DNA of 33,976 nt, from assembly GCA_021647535.1 (NCBI GenBank), contig JAKIUO010000005.1, positions 1 to 33,976 on the forward strand. The letters run 5' to 3'. The DNA is from Hyphomicrobiaceae bacterium (GTDB lineage: Bacteria; Pseudomonadota; Alphaproteobacteria; Rhizobiales; JAKIUO01). Below the pieces are notes generated by a model. That model was not told where the DNA came from, ran no database searches, and was given only the letters and a program-made list of their open reading frames with translations. This document shows positions 9,266 through 16,257 of this stretch, piece by piece; position 1 is the first letter of the stretch, and each line of letters begins with the position of its first letter. The position numbers were made by a program, and so were the translations under genes.

Positions 9266-9304
9266 TAAAAAAGCCTCACCTTGCGTTTAAAACGCAGGCA
9301 AGGC
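9266..9304 (-). terminator. Rho-independent terminator of the porin gene
   Basis: Near-complete inverted repeat (GCCTCACCTTGCGTTT at 9273-9288 against AAACGCAGGCAAGGC at 9290-9304), followed on the minus strand by TTTTTTA. It lies 31 bp beyond the porin stop codon. Confidence 0.85.
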
Positions 9305-9334
9305 CTTCTTGTTCCACAAAATGTTCGAAGCTGG

Positions 9335-10951
9335 CTAGAAATTCCACCAGGCACCGAACTGCACGCGGTTAGCCTCGCCTGATGCACCGTTGACATCCTT
9401 GCGATGGCCATAAATATATTCAAGCCCGAGTTTGGCCTGTGGAATGGGGGTAAACATCAGATTGGCATGAGCCGTTTGCAGCGTTTTGGCTCCGCCAACT
9501 GCATCAGCATGTTCTTCATGCCCATAGACAAGGTTACTGCTCCAGTTGGGGCTCCAGTAGTGGCGGTAAAAGCCATAGGCTCCCCAGGACAAATCGGGGC
9601 TGATGGTACCAGTTTCTGTATTCACCGTCACATCGGTGGAAGTATTGGAAAAACCGCCATTCAACAGATAGCGCCCTACCCCTTGCCCAAAGGCGACACC
9701 GCCCGCTATTTTGTCCTTGCCCATCAAATTGACATGACCTGACAGATGCGCGCCCCAGCCAACGGCGCTGTCATTGGGAATGGCTTGTGTATCCGTTTCA
9801 AAAAAGCGCACCAGTCCAGCCGCACTCAACGACCCCCAGTCGGCACGATGCTTCAACGCCAAGATAATGTCAGGGGCCACATCAATGCCGAATTTTTCAT
9901 CTGAAGTTTCAGACGTAATGAGCGCATTGGCGCCGATGCCATCCGCCCCGGCAGTGCCATCGGCATGACCGGCCATTTCGGAGTTTTCTGCTGACAATAG
10001 GAATTTTGTCCGCTGGCCCACTGGCAGGGTCAGCCTGACCTGCCCCTGACGCACAAAAGGAATACCCGTTGGGCCAACAAAATCGACCGTTGCCGGATAG
10101 GCATTCAAATCCATAAAGGCCGTCCAGGTTTGCCCCACCAGCAAAGGCCCGAGCTGGCCATAGGCATGACGCAGGCGAAATGTCGAAGAATTACCAAAGG
10201 TTTCAGACGCTCCCGCGCCAACAAAGTCACCTTCAATACGGGTGCTAAACTGGCCATAGCGCGTGGGTGTCCAGCTCTCGACCTTCAAGCGGGTCTGTCT
10301 GGCATGTGCCCGAAACGATCCCTTGCGCAGTAACTTGGCATCTGTACCGCTAACCGGAATGAAATTGGCCAGAAAGAAATCGCCCACATCATGGTCAAGA
10401 CTATAAATGGCATCGCCCTTTACATAACCACTGATTTTAAAAGAAGTTGAGCTGCCAGGCATTTTAAACGAGCCAGGTTTTGAGCCCCCGGTGACCACAT
10501 TATCCAGATCAACCGGGCGCGTGGCACCAGCACGTGGCGCACCATATGAGGTCGTACTGACAGCAGCTTCAAAGCGATCATTCAATTTTTCTGTTTTTGC
10601 TTCAACACTTTGCGCCAGAGCTGATTGCGCTTCAATCGCACCAACCACCGGTGCCGTTTTGATGGGCGCGGCGCGGGTCTGCAGCAATTGTTGCTGGCGG
10701 GCAATCAGCTCATTCTGCTTTTCGATCTGTGCCTGCTGGCGGGCCTGCGTGCGCTTCATCTCTTGCAGCTCATGCATCATCGCATCAATGCGATCACCCG
10801 TGTTTGCAGCGCCCGTATTTGCCACACTCTGGGCTTGCGCTGGTGTCCTATTGAGCGCTAAAAAAAACAGGGTCAGAAAAATAGTAAAGGTCAGTGACTT
10901 TGTCAGCTCCAGATTACTTATGGAACCCCCGTTTTGCCGTTGAACAGACAT
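9335..10951 (-). CDS. DcaP-like trimeric outer-membrane porin
   Basis: 538 aa from ATG 10951. An upstream in-frame ATG (10978) exists, but AAGGA lies 6 nt before ATG 10951, giving the start MSVQRQ. A signal peptide ends near APAQA-like PAQAQS (about residues 33-39). A Gln/Glu-rich coiled coil follows (about 50-90), then a beta-barrel region with FKISGYVKGDAIYSLDHD and RLKVES, the arrangement known for DcaP-type porins, which take up anionic organic compounds. It ends in a terminal aromatic residue (WWNF), expected for insertion by the BAM machinery. Substrate specificity cannot be told from sequence. A candidate promoter lies at 11000-11028. Confidence 0.85.
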   Translation of the reverse strand: MSVQRQNGGSISNLELTKSLTFTIFLTLFFLALNRTPAQAQSVANTGAANTGDRIDAMMHELQEMKRTQARQQAQIEKQNELIARQQQLLQTRAAPIKTAPVVGAIEAQSALAQSVEAKTEKLNDRFEAAVSTTSYGAPRAGATRPVDLDNVVTGGSKPGSFKMPGSSTSFKISGYVKGDAIYSLDHDVGDFFLANFIPVSGTDAKLLRKGSFRAHARQTRLKVESWTPTRYGQFSTRIEGDFVGAGASETFGNSSTFRLRHAYGQLGPLLVGQTWTAFMDLNAYPATVDFVGPTGIPFVRQGQVRLTLPVGQRTKFLLSAENSEMAGHADGTAGADGIGANALITSETSDEKFGIDVAPDIILALKHRADWGSLSAAGLVRFFETDTQAIPNDSAVGWGAHLSGHVNLMGKDKIAGGVAFGQGVGRYLLNGGFSNTSTDVTVNTETGTISPDLSWGAYGFYRHYWSPNWSSNLVYGHEEHADAVGGAKTLQTAHANLMFTPIPQAKLGLEYIYGHRKDVNGASGEANRVQFGAWWNF

Positions 10952-10999
10952 GTCATTTCCTTCAAATAAATCAGCCATTAAAAACCCGTAAACGATTAA

Positions 11000-11028
11000 C
11001 GTCTAGGGACAAAGCCAAGGACTGTCAA
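11000..11028 (-). promoter_or_regulatory. Candidate sigma-70-type promoter for the porin gene
   Basis: On the minus strand TTGACA (11028-11023) is followed after 17 nt by TAGACG (11005-11000), a perfect -35 with a weak -10. It lies about 50 bp upstream of ATG 10951. AT-rich near-palindromic sequence (about 11060-11090) further upstream could hold a regulator site, but no known operator was recognised. Confidence 0.5.
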
Positions 11029-11093
11029 CGCCTATAAAAGCCGTTAAAAAACTAATCTTTTTTCATATGATATATTTGATATAAAGGCCACTT

Positions 11094-12173
11094 TCAAAGG
11101 GGCTCGCCAAAGCCGTGCGAGAGTATTTTGCGCATCACACCGGGCAAGGCCTGCTCACCTAACTCATGGCGCGGCACCCAGCGGCAACGCGCACGATCAG
11201 CTGCTGCCAGCACGGGGTGGTCGGCAGACACATGCGCGCACTGCACATCAAGCTGCAAATGAAAATGGGTGAAGGTGTGCGTGATAAAACCCGGCACCTG
11301 CTGCCATTGGGCCTGCACCGGCGCACTTTCGTTTCGCGCGTTTTTTTGTCCTTCAATCCAGCCCCTTGACGGCACTTCAAGCATTTTGGCCAGCAACCCC
11401 TTGTCGAGGCGCTGACGCAACAAAACACAACCATCCTCGCGCAGCACCAGAAAAGCCGTTCCTGTGCGCACCGGCTTGGGCTTTTTGGCCGCGCGCACAG
11501 GCAAAGCAGCGGCACAGTCGCCCTTCAGGGCCAGACAGTTTTCCTGCAACGGACAACGCGCGCAAGCGGGCCGTTTCGGCGTACAAATGGTCGCCCCCAG
11601 ATCCATCATGGCCTGGGCATAATCGCCGGGGCGACTGGCCGGGGTCAGCGCAAAGGCCTTGTCCTGGATCTGCGACTTGATTTCACGCACGGGCTTTTTT
11701 AACGCATACAGCCGCGCAATCACGCGCTCCACATTGCCATCAACAACACCTGCCCGCTTGCCAAAGGCAATGGCCCGGATAGCGCTTTGCGTATAAGGAC
11801 CAATGCCGGGCAGCGCCAATAGCTGTTGTTCATCGCTTGGAAACACACCATCATGCCTACTCACCACCACTTTGGCACAGGCGTGCAGATTGCGGGCGCG
11901 CGCATAATAGCCAAGCCCCGCCCAACGCTTCAAGACATCTTCCTGATCACAGGCCGCCAACTCAAACACCGTTGGCCAACGGGCCAGAAAGGTCTCGAAA
12001 TAGGGAATGACCGTTTTGACAACGGTTTGCTGCAACATGATTTCCGATAGCCAGACATGATAGGGGTCGGCCCGCACGTCGCGCCCGCTTTTTGGCCCGA
12101 CCCGCCACGGCAAAACCCGCGCATGTTCATCATACCAGCTCAACAGAACGCTGGCGTGTTGTCGCTTATCCAC
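11094..12173 (-). CDS. mutY: A/G-specific adenine DNA glycosylase
   Basis: 359 aa. It removes adenine mispaired with 8-oxoguanine. WLSEIMLQQT (41-50) carries the catalytic Glu44. The helix-hairpin-helix is LPGIGPYT (121-128), and the catalytic Asp145 is in VVDGNVERV. The iron-sulphur cysteines are C197, C204, C207 and C213 (C-X6-C-X2-C-X5-C). A Nudix-like C-terminal domain follows (about 235-350). The start is GTG at 12173, with GGGGAT upstream at normal spacing. The divergent DUF721 gene begins 107 bp away, a neighbourhood commonly seen in alphaproteobacteria. Confidence 0.96.
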   Translation of the reverse strand: MDKRQHASVLLSWYDEHARVLPWRVGPKSGRDVRADPYHVWLSEIMLQQTVVKTVIPYFETFLARWPTVFELAACDQEDVLKRWAGLGYYARARNLHACAKVVVSRHDGVFPSDEQQLLALPGIGPYTQSAIRAIAFGKRAGVVDGNVERVIARLYALKKPVREIKSQIQDKAFALTPASRPGDYAQAMMDLGATICTPKRPACARCPLQENCLALKGDCAAALPVRAAKKPKPVRTGTAFLVLREDGCVLLRQRLDKGLLAKMLEVPSRGWIEGQKNARNESAPVQAQWQQVPGFITHTFTHFHLQLDVQCAHVSADHPVLAAADRARCRWVPRHELGEQALPGVMRKILSHGFGEPL

Positions 12174-12280
12174 CGCTTATCCCCTTCCCTTCATTTTCTG
12201 CTTTTTATCATGCATAAACCACCAGAGACAATGTTAGGCTGATCGCGCTTGTCGATAAAGTTTGGAAAGTTTCTTATCCC

Positions 12281-12820
12281 ATGGCCCCTAATCAAAAAAT
12301 ACGCCCAGGGCGCAAAGGCCCACGCTCGGTCGGCAGCTTTTTACCCAAGATCACCGGCAAGGTGCTGGCCAAAAAAGGCTTTCCCAACATGTCGCTGATC
12401 ACTGACTGGCCCGCCATTGTTGGACCAGAGCTGGCCGAGTTCACCTGCCCGGAAAAGATGAACTGGCCGCGCCCGCCACGTGAAGAGCCGCAAGATGCCG
12501 AAGCTCTCAACGCTCGCCCCGCCCCGCCGCAGCGTCAAAGAGGTATTACCCTTAAACTGCGCGTCGAAAGCCATGGTGTTCTGGAGGTCCAATATAGTCT
12601 TGAAGCCATCATCATGCGTATAAATTCCTATTTCGGCTATCGCGCCGTCACCGAACTGCGCATCATTCAAGGCCCCGTCAAAAGAGCCGAACCAGCCCGC
12701 CAAAAACCCAGCGATCATATCAAATGTCAGAGCAAAAAGCCGCTTGCTGATCTCAGCAAAATAGAGGACGATGATCTGCGTAATGCCTTTTTGCGACTGG
12801 ACGCAGCACGGCGGTCCTGA
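12281..12820 (+). CDS. DUF721 / DciA-like protein
   Basis: 179 aa. The N-terminal half contains LITDWPAIVGPELAEFTCPEKM, the characteristic DUF721 stretch. A later strand-rich part (ITLKLRVESHGVLEVQYS ... IIMRINSYFGYRAV) completes the domain. Relatives include DciA, the ancestral loader of the replicative helicase DnaB, so a replication role is plausible but not shown here. The C-terminal extension is basic and variable. The ATG at 12281 has only a weak purine-rich site upstream. It is divergent from mutY. Confidence 0.85.
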   Translation: MAPNQKIRPGRKGPRSVGSFLPKITGKVLAKKGFPNMSLITDWPAIVGPELAEFTCPEKMNWPRPPREEPQDAEALNARPAPPQRQRGITLKLRVESHGVLEVQYSLEAIIMRINSYFGYRAVTELRIIQGPVKRAEPARQKPSDHIKCQSKKPLADLSKIEDDDLRNAFLRLDAARRS

Positions 12821-13130
12821 AGCTATAAACGCACAAAATGGTTGCCATAGCGCCTCTTCTTAACTATAAAAGCGACAGTAGTTAACTCTATTACCCCCAC
12901 AATATTCCCTTTTGCCTTACAAAGGGTGTGAAGCTGTCAAATAGCCTTGCGGGAATACCATGTCACACTGTGGCAGACCCCATATAATACGCAGCGTTAT
13001 TGCTTGGTCTCTTGCGTTGCGAATATTCGAGATATGTGTCTGGCTTCTCTTGCCAGGCCCTCATGTCAAAGATCCTGAAATCGGGACTATGGGCGTTCGA
13101 TAACTTAAACTCTGGTGGAAATGAGTATTT
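12821..13130. other. Intergenic stretch, no gene recognised
   Basis: 310 bp between the DUF721 gene and a small membrane-protein gene. It contains a short hairpin CCCTTTTG-CCTTA-CAAAGGG near 12908-12928 without a T-tract. A 62-codon minus-strand reading (12963-13151) overlaps the next gene's start and has no recognisable features. No RNA family was recognised. Confidence 0.5.
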
Positions 13131-13523
13131 ATGCGTCTTCAACTTGCACAAAACCTGACAGACTATTCCGTACGAAATTCTGATAAACTAAAAATGATAT
13201 CCTTGTTCACCGTGATTTTTTCGGCGATCACGGTCATCGGATATCCACTGACGACGAACGGCATCGGATCGCAATCCATGCAAATCCCCATTTATATTCT
13301 CGCCTTCAATTTCATTTTTGTCTTCTATTTACTGGCCGAATATTCATCTGTCTGGCTTGAGGATGACAATGCCGTTCAACTCTCTCGCGGCATATGCAGT
13401 CTTGCCATAATAGGCATGGCACTTGGCGAACTGGCCGCCTTCCTAGCCTATGGTGCCAACAGTCTGGATAAAATGCAAATCCCGTTTTCTGTCAGCTCCC
13501 TGCTGGCCCGCCTGTTTACATAA
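13131..13523 (+). CDS. Small hypothetical membrane protein
   Basis: 130 aa with three likely membrane helices (about 22-40, 52-70 and 86-106). I do not recognise the family. GGTGG lies 12 nt before ATG 13131, acceptable but not strong. The last codons and the TAA stop lie inside the left end of a MITE-like element (13515-13720), so the present C-terminus may have been set by that insertion. No functional partner is evident nearby. Confidence 0.55.
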   Translation: MRLQLAQNLTDYSVRNSDKLKMISLFTVIFSAITVIGYPLTTNGIGSQSMQIPIYILAFNFIFVFYLLAEYSSVWLEDDNAVQLSRGICSLAIIGMALGELAAFLAYGANSLDKMQIPFSVSSLLARLFT

Positions 13524-13720
13524 CTGATGTTACGCACCTAACTTTTGGGCCGGTCTTGAATAAGAGCCTTCGGCGACGCTTATGCAGCGGGCATTTAGGG
13601 ACTAGTCCCTAAAAACCCAACAATTGGGATTGCACAAGGGTCTCGACCCTTTGCCGCTTTCGCGCGTAGCGAACCGCGCGAGGCATTCTTTTCTTCTTTT
13701 GTGTAACATCAGTTACATAA
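13515..13720. mobile_element. MITE-like element with inverted ends and internal paired hairpin repeats
   Basis: The left end TACATAACTGATGTTACGCA and the right end TGTGTAACATCAGTTACATA are near-perfect inverted copies about 206 bp apart. Inside are two inverted copies of the family A hairpin repeat: CATTTAGGGACTAGTCCC with a TAAAAACCC tail, and in opposite orientation CAAGGGTCTCGACCCTTTG preceded by TTGGGATTG. There is no transposase reading frame. It lies between convergent genes (the 130-aa membrane protein and hslU). It resembles a non-autonomous transposable element; the family is unknown. Confidence 0.6.
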
Positions 13721-13753
13721 GGCCCCTGCGCCAAGAGTCAAACCCGCCCAGCT

Positions 13754-15058
13754 CTACAATATAAACTTCGATAGATCAGTGTTTTTCGCCAGGTCACCCA
13801 CATGTTTTTGCACATAGGCGGCGTCGATAACCATGACGTCACCAGAACGGTCCGTCGCTGTAAAGCTGATTTCGTCGAGCACTTTTTCAAGGACGGTCAT
13901 CAGGCGGCGTGCGCCGATATTTTCGACATTGGAATTGACCTCTTCAGCCACACCGGCCAAAGCGCTAATGGCTTCAGGGGTGAATTCAAGGCTAACACCT
14001 TCAGTCGCCATCAAAGCGATATACTGCTTGATGAGTGAGGCTTTGGGCTCGGTCAAAATCCGCTCAAAATCGCTGCGTGTAAGAGGGTTGAGTTCAACAC
14101 GGATCGGCAAGCGGCCTTGCAATTCGGGCAACAGATCAGATGGTTTGGCGACATGAAACGCCCCGGACGATATGAACAATATATGGTCGGTTTTAACGGG
14201 GCCATATTTGGTACTCACCGTCGTGCCTTCGATCAACGGCAACAGATCGCGCTGCACCCCTTCACGCGAGACATCACCAGAGCGCTCAGAACGCGCACAA
14301 ATTTTGTCGATCTCATCGAGAAAAACAATGCCGTCATTTTCAGCCGCTTCAATGGCGTCCTGAACGATCTGCTCATCATCAATAAGCTTGTCACTTTCTT
14401 CGGCCAGCAATATTTCATAGCTGTCACGCACCTGCACTTTGCGGGTTTTTGTGCGCTGACCAAAGGCCTTGCCGAGCATATCGTTGAGATTGACCATGCC
14501 GACCTGGGCGCCTGGCATTCCAGGAACCTCGAAGCTTGGAACGCCGCCGCCCGTATCTGACACCTGAATTTCAATATCTTTATTGTCAAGTTCGCCCGAG
14601 CGCAGTTTTTCACGAAAACTCTCGCGTGTCGTTTCTGAGGAGTTTTCCCCAACAAGCGCATCAATCACCCGTTCCTCGGCATGAATATGCGCGGTGGCCT
14701 GCACCTCGGCGCGCCGGTTTTCACGCACCAGCGCAATACCGGTCTCAACCAGGTCGCGAATGATCTGCTCGACATCACGGCCCACATAGCCAACTTCGGT
14801 AAATTTGGTGGCCTCAACCTTGACAAAAGGCGCATTGGCCAGCTTGGCCAAACGACGCGAAATCTCGGTTTTGCCAACGCCTGTCGGGCCAATCATCAAA
14901 ATATTTTTAGGCGAAACCTCTTCGCGCAGATCATCGCTCAACTGCTGACGCCGCCAGCGATTGCGCAGAGCAATAGCCACAGCACGCTTGGCATCCTGCT
15001 GGCCAATAATATAGCGATCAAGTTCGGAAACGATTTCACGGGGAGAAAAATTGGTCAT
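13754..15058 (-). CDS. hslU: ATP-dependent protease ATPase subunit HslU
   Basis: 434 aa, normal length. It is the AAA+ unfoldase that feeds HslV in the cytoplasm. The N-terminus has SPREIVSELDRYIIGQQDAKRAVAIALRNRWRR. The Walker A GPTGVGKT is at about 58-65, and the Walker B IVFLDEIDKI at about 244-253. The C-terminus ends DLSKFIL, as expected for the tail that docks into HslV. It starts 18 bp after the hslV stop, so the two form an operon. No strong ribosome site precedes its ATG, which suggests translational coupling to hslV. Confidence 0.98.
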   Translation of the reverse strand: MTNFSPREIVSELDRYIIGQQDAKRAVAIALRNRWRRQQLSDDLREEVSPKNILMIGPTGVGKTEISRRLAKLANAPFVKVEATKFTEVGYVGRDVEQIIRDLVETGIALVRENRRAEVQATAHIHAEERVIDALVGENSSETTRESFREKLRSGELDNKDIEIQVSDTGGGVPSFEVPGMPGAQVGMVNLNDMLGKAFGQRTKTRKVQVRDSYEILLAEESDKLIDDEQIVQDAIEAAENDGIVFLDEIDKICARSERSGDVSREGVQRDLLPLIEGTTVSTKYGPVKTDHILFISSGAFHVAKPSDLLPELQGRLPIRVELNPLTRSDFERILTEPKASLIKQYIALMATEGVSLEFTPEAISALAGVAEEVNSNVENIGARRLMTVLEKVLDEISFTATDRSGDVMVIDAAYVQKHVGDLAKNTDLSKFIL

Positions 15059-15076
15059 GGGGACAAAAAACTGCTT

Positions 15077-15631
15077 CTAGCTGTTTGAAGGAAGGGTCTC
15101 AATGGTCAGATTGTCGTTTGTATACACACAAATCTGCGCCGCAACAGCCATACTTTTGCGAGCAATGGCTTCCGCGTCCATGTCAGTATCAATCAGCGCG
15201 CGCGCCGCCGCAAGAGCATAATTGCCCCCGGAGCCAATACCCATAAGATTATTTTCAGGTTCCAGCACATCGCCCGTGCCGGTGAGCACCAGTGTTGTTG
15301 TTGGATCAGCGACAATCATCATGGCTTCGAGCTTGCGCAAATAGCGATCTGTGCGCCAGTCCTTGGCCATCTCCACGCTGGCCCGCAACAGCTGGCCGCG
15401 ATATTGTTCAAGCTTGCCTTCAAGACGTTCGAAAAGCGTAAAGGCATCAGCAGTTGCTCCGGCAAACCCGGCAATCACCTCGCCATTATGCAGCGTGCGC
15501 ACCTTGCGGGCATTGCCCTTGATCACCGTAGCGCCAAGCGATACCTGCCCGTCCCCCGCGATCACCACCTTGCCGCCCTTGCGTACCGTCACAATCGTCG
15601 TGCCGCGCCAGCCCGTTACATCTTCACTCAT
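15077..15631 (-). CDS. hslV: ATP-dependent protease proteolytic subunit HslV
   Basis: 184 aa from ATG 15631. A GTG at 15640 is also in frame, but a GGTGGG ribosome site lies 4 nt before ATG 15631 and overlaps the GTG region. The catalytic threonine is in GTTIVTVRKGGKVVIAGDGQVSLG and must be exposed by removal of about nine residues (MSEDVTGWRG). Such a short propeptide is usual in alphaproteobacteria, where the preceding residues are more often HG than RG. GSGGNYALAAARAL (about 137-150) is also typical. It forms an operon with hslU. Confidence 0.97.
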   Translation of the reverse strand: MSEDVTGWRGTTIVTVRKGGKVVIAGDGQVSLGATVIKGNARKVRTLHNGEVIAGFAGATADAFTLFERLEGKLEQYRGQLLRASVEMAKDWRTDRYLRKLEAMMIVADPTTTLVLTGTGDVLEPENNLMGIGSGGNYALAAARALIDTDMDAEAIARKSMAVAAQICVYTNDNLTIETLPSNS

Positions 15632-15703
15632 ATGTCCCACCAGATTAGATTACTTCTTCCATGCGATATTGATCCCAAAACGCTTTGTGTCAAGACTTGA
15701 CAC

Positions 15704-15742
15704 AAAAAGAGCATGTCTGGCCCGGCCAGACATGCTCTTTTT
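15704..15742 (-). terminator. Perfect bidirectional terminator
   Basis: A 17-bp perfect inverted repeat (AAAAAGAGCATGTCTGG / CCAGACATGCTCTTTTT) around a CCCGG loop. It is 28 bp past the stop of the DsrC-like gene and upstream of hslV, so it separates those two minus-strand units. Confidence 0.92.
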
Positions 15743-15769
15743 GCTTAGCGTATCATAATCCGCATAAAC

Positions 15770-16108
15770 CTAGTAGCCACCTTTACGACGGCTTTCAGGC
15801 AGACCGCCAATACGACCGCCCTGCTTGCTGGGGTCACCGGGGAAAAGTGCATAAACATCTTTCTGGCTGACTTTTTCGCCCCAGGCATCCGACATCGCTT
15901 TGACGATTTTGCGGGTATTGGGCTGGTTCTGATTATTATTGATATATTCATCGCGCAAGAATTTGATCAAATCCCAATGCTTGTCAGATAGCTCAATACC
16001 TTCTTCCTTGGCGATCACATGCGCCAAATCCTCGCTCCAGTCTTCAATATTTTCCAGATAGCCCGTGGCTGTTGTGGCGATTGTCGCGCCGTTTACTTCG
16101 AGTGACAT
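15770..16108 (-). CDS. DsrC/TusE-fold protein lacking all cysteines
   Basis: 112 aa. Matches across the DsrC/TusE fold include GYLENIEDWSEDLAHVIAKEEGI, LSDKHWDLIKFLRDEY and the C-terminal LFPGDPSKQGGRIGGLP. In sulphur-relay TusE the penultimate residue is a reactive Cys, and DsrC has a second one about ten residues earlier. Here those sites read RKGGY and KQGGR, and the whole protein has no Cys. Known cysteine-free homologues have been called RspA and are thought to be regulatory; that role is inference here. A GGAGG-rich site precedes ATG 16108. The gene is divergent from polA and followed by its own terminator. Confidence 0.88.
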   Translation of the reverse strand: MSLEVNGATIATTATGYLENIEDWSEDLAHVIAKEEGIELSDKHWDLIKFLRDEYINNNQNQPNTRKIVKAMSDAWGEKVSQKDVYALFPGDPSKQGGRIGGLPESRRKGGY

Positions 16109-16257
16109 TTTGAATACTCCCTCCTCAAAATGGTTGATTGGATTGCTCTTGCAGGTGATTTACATGCGAATATACGAATTTTTCACAAAACCACAAGCTG
16201 TTGATCGAACGTTTTTAAGGATGCCAATCGACGCGCGCTCTTTTATAGTCGCAAACT

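Noticed and set aside
12963..13151. 62-codon minus-strand reading
   Set aside because: No motif or ribosome site seen, and it overlaps the start of the better supported gene at 13131.
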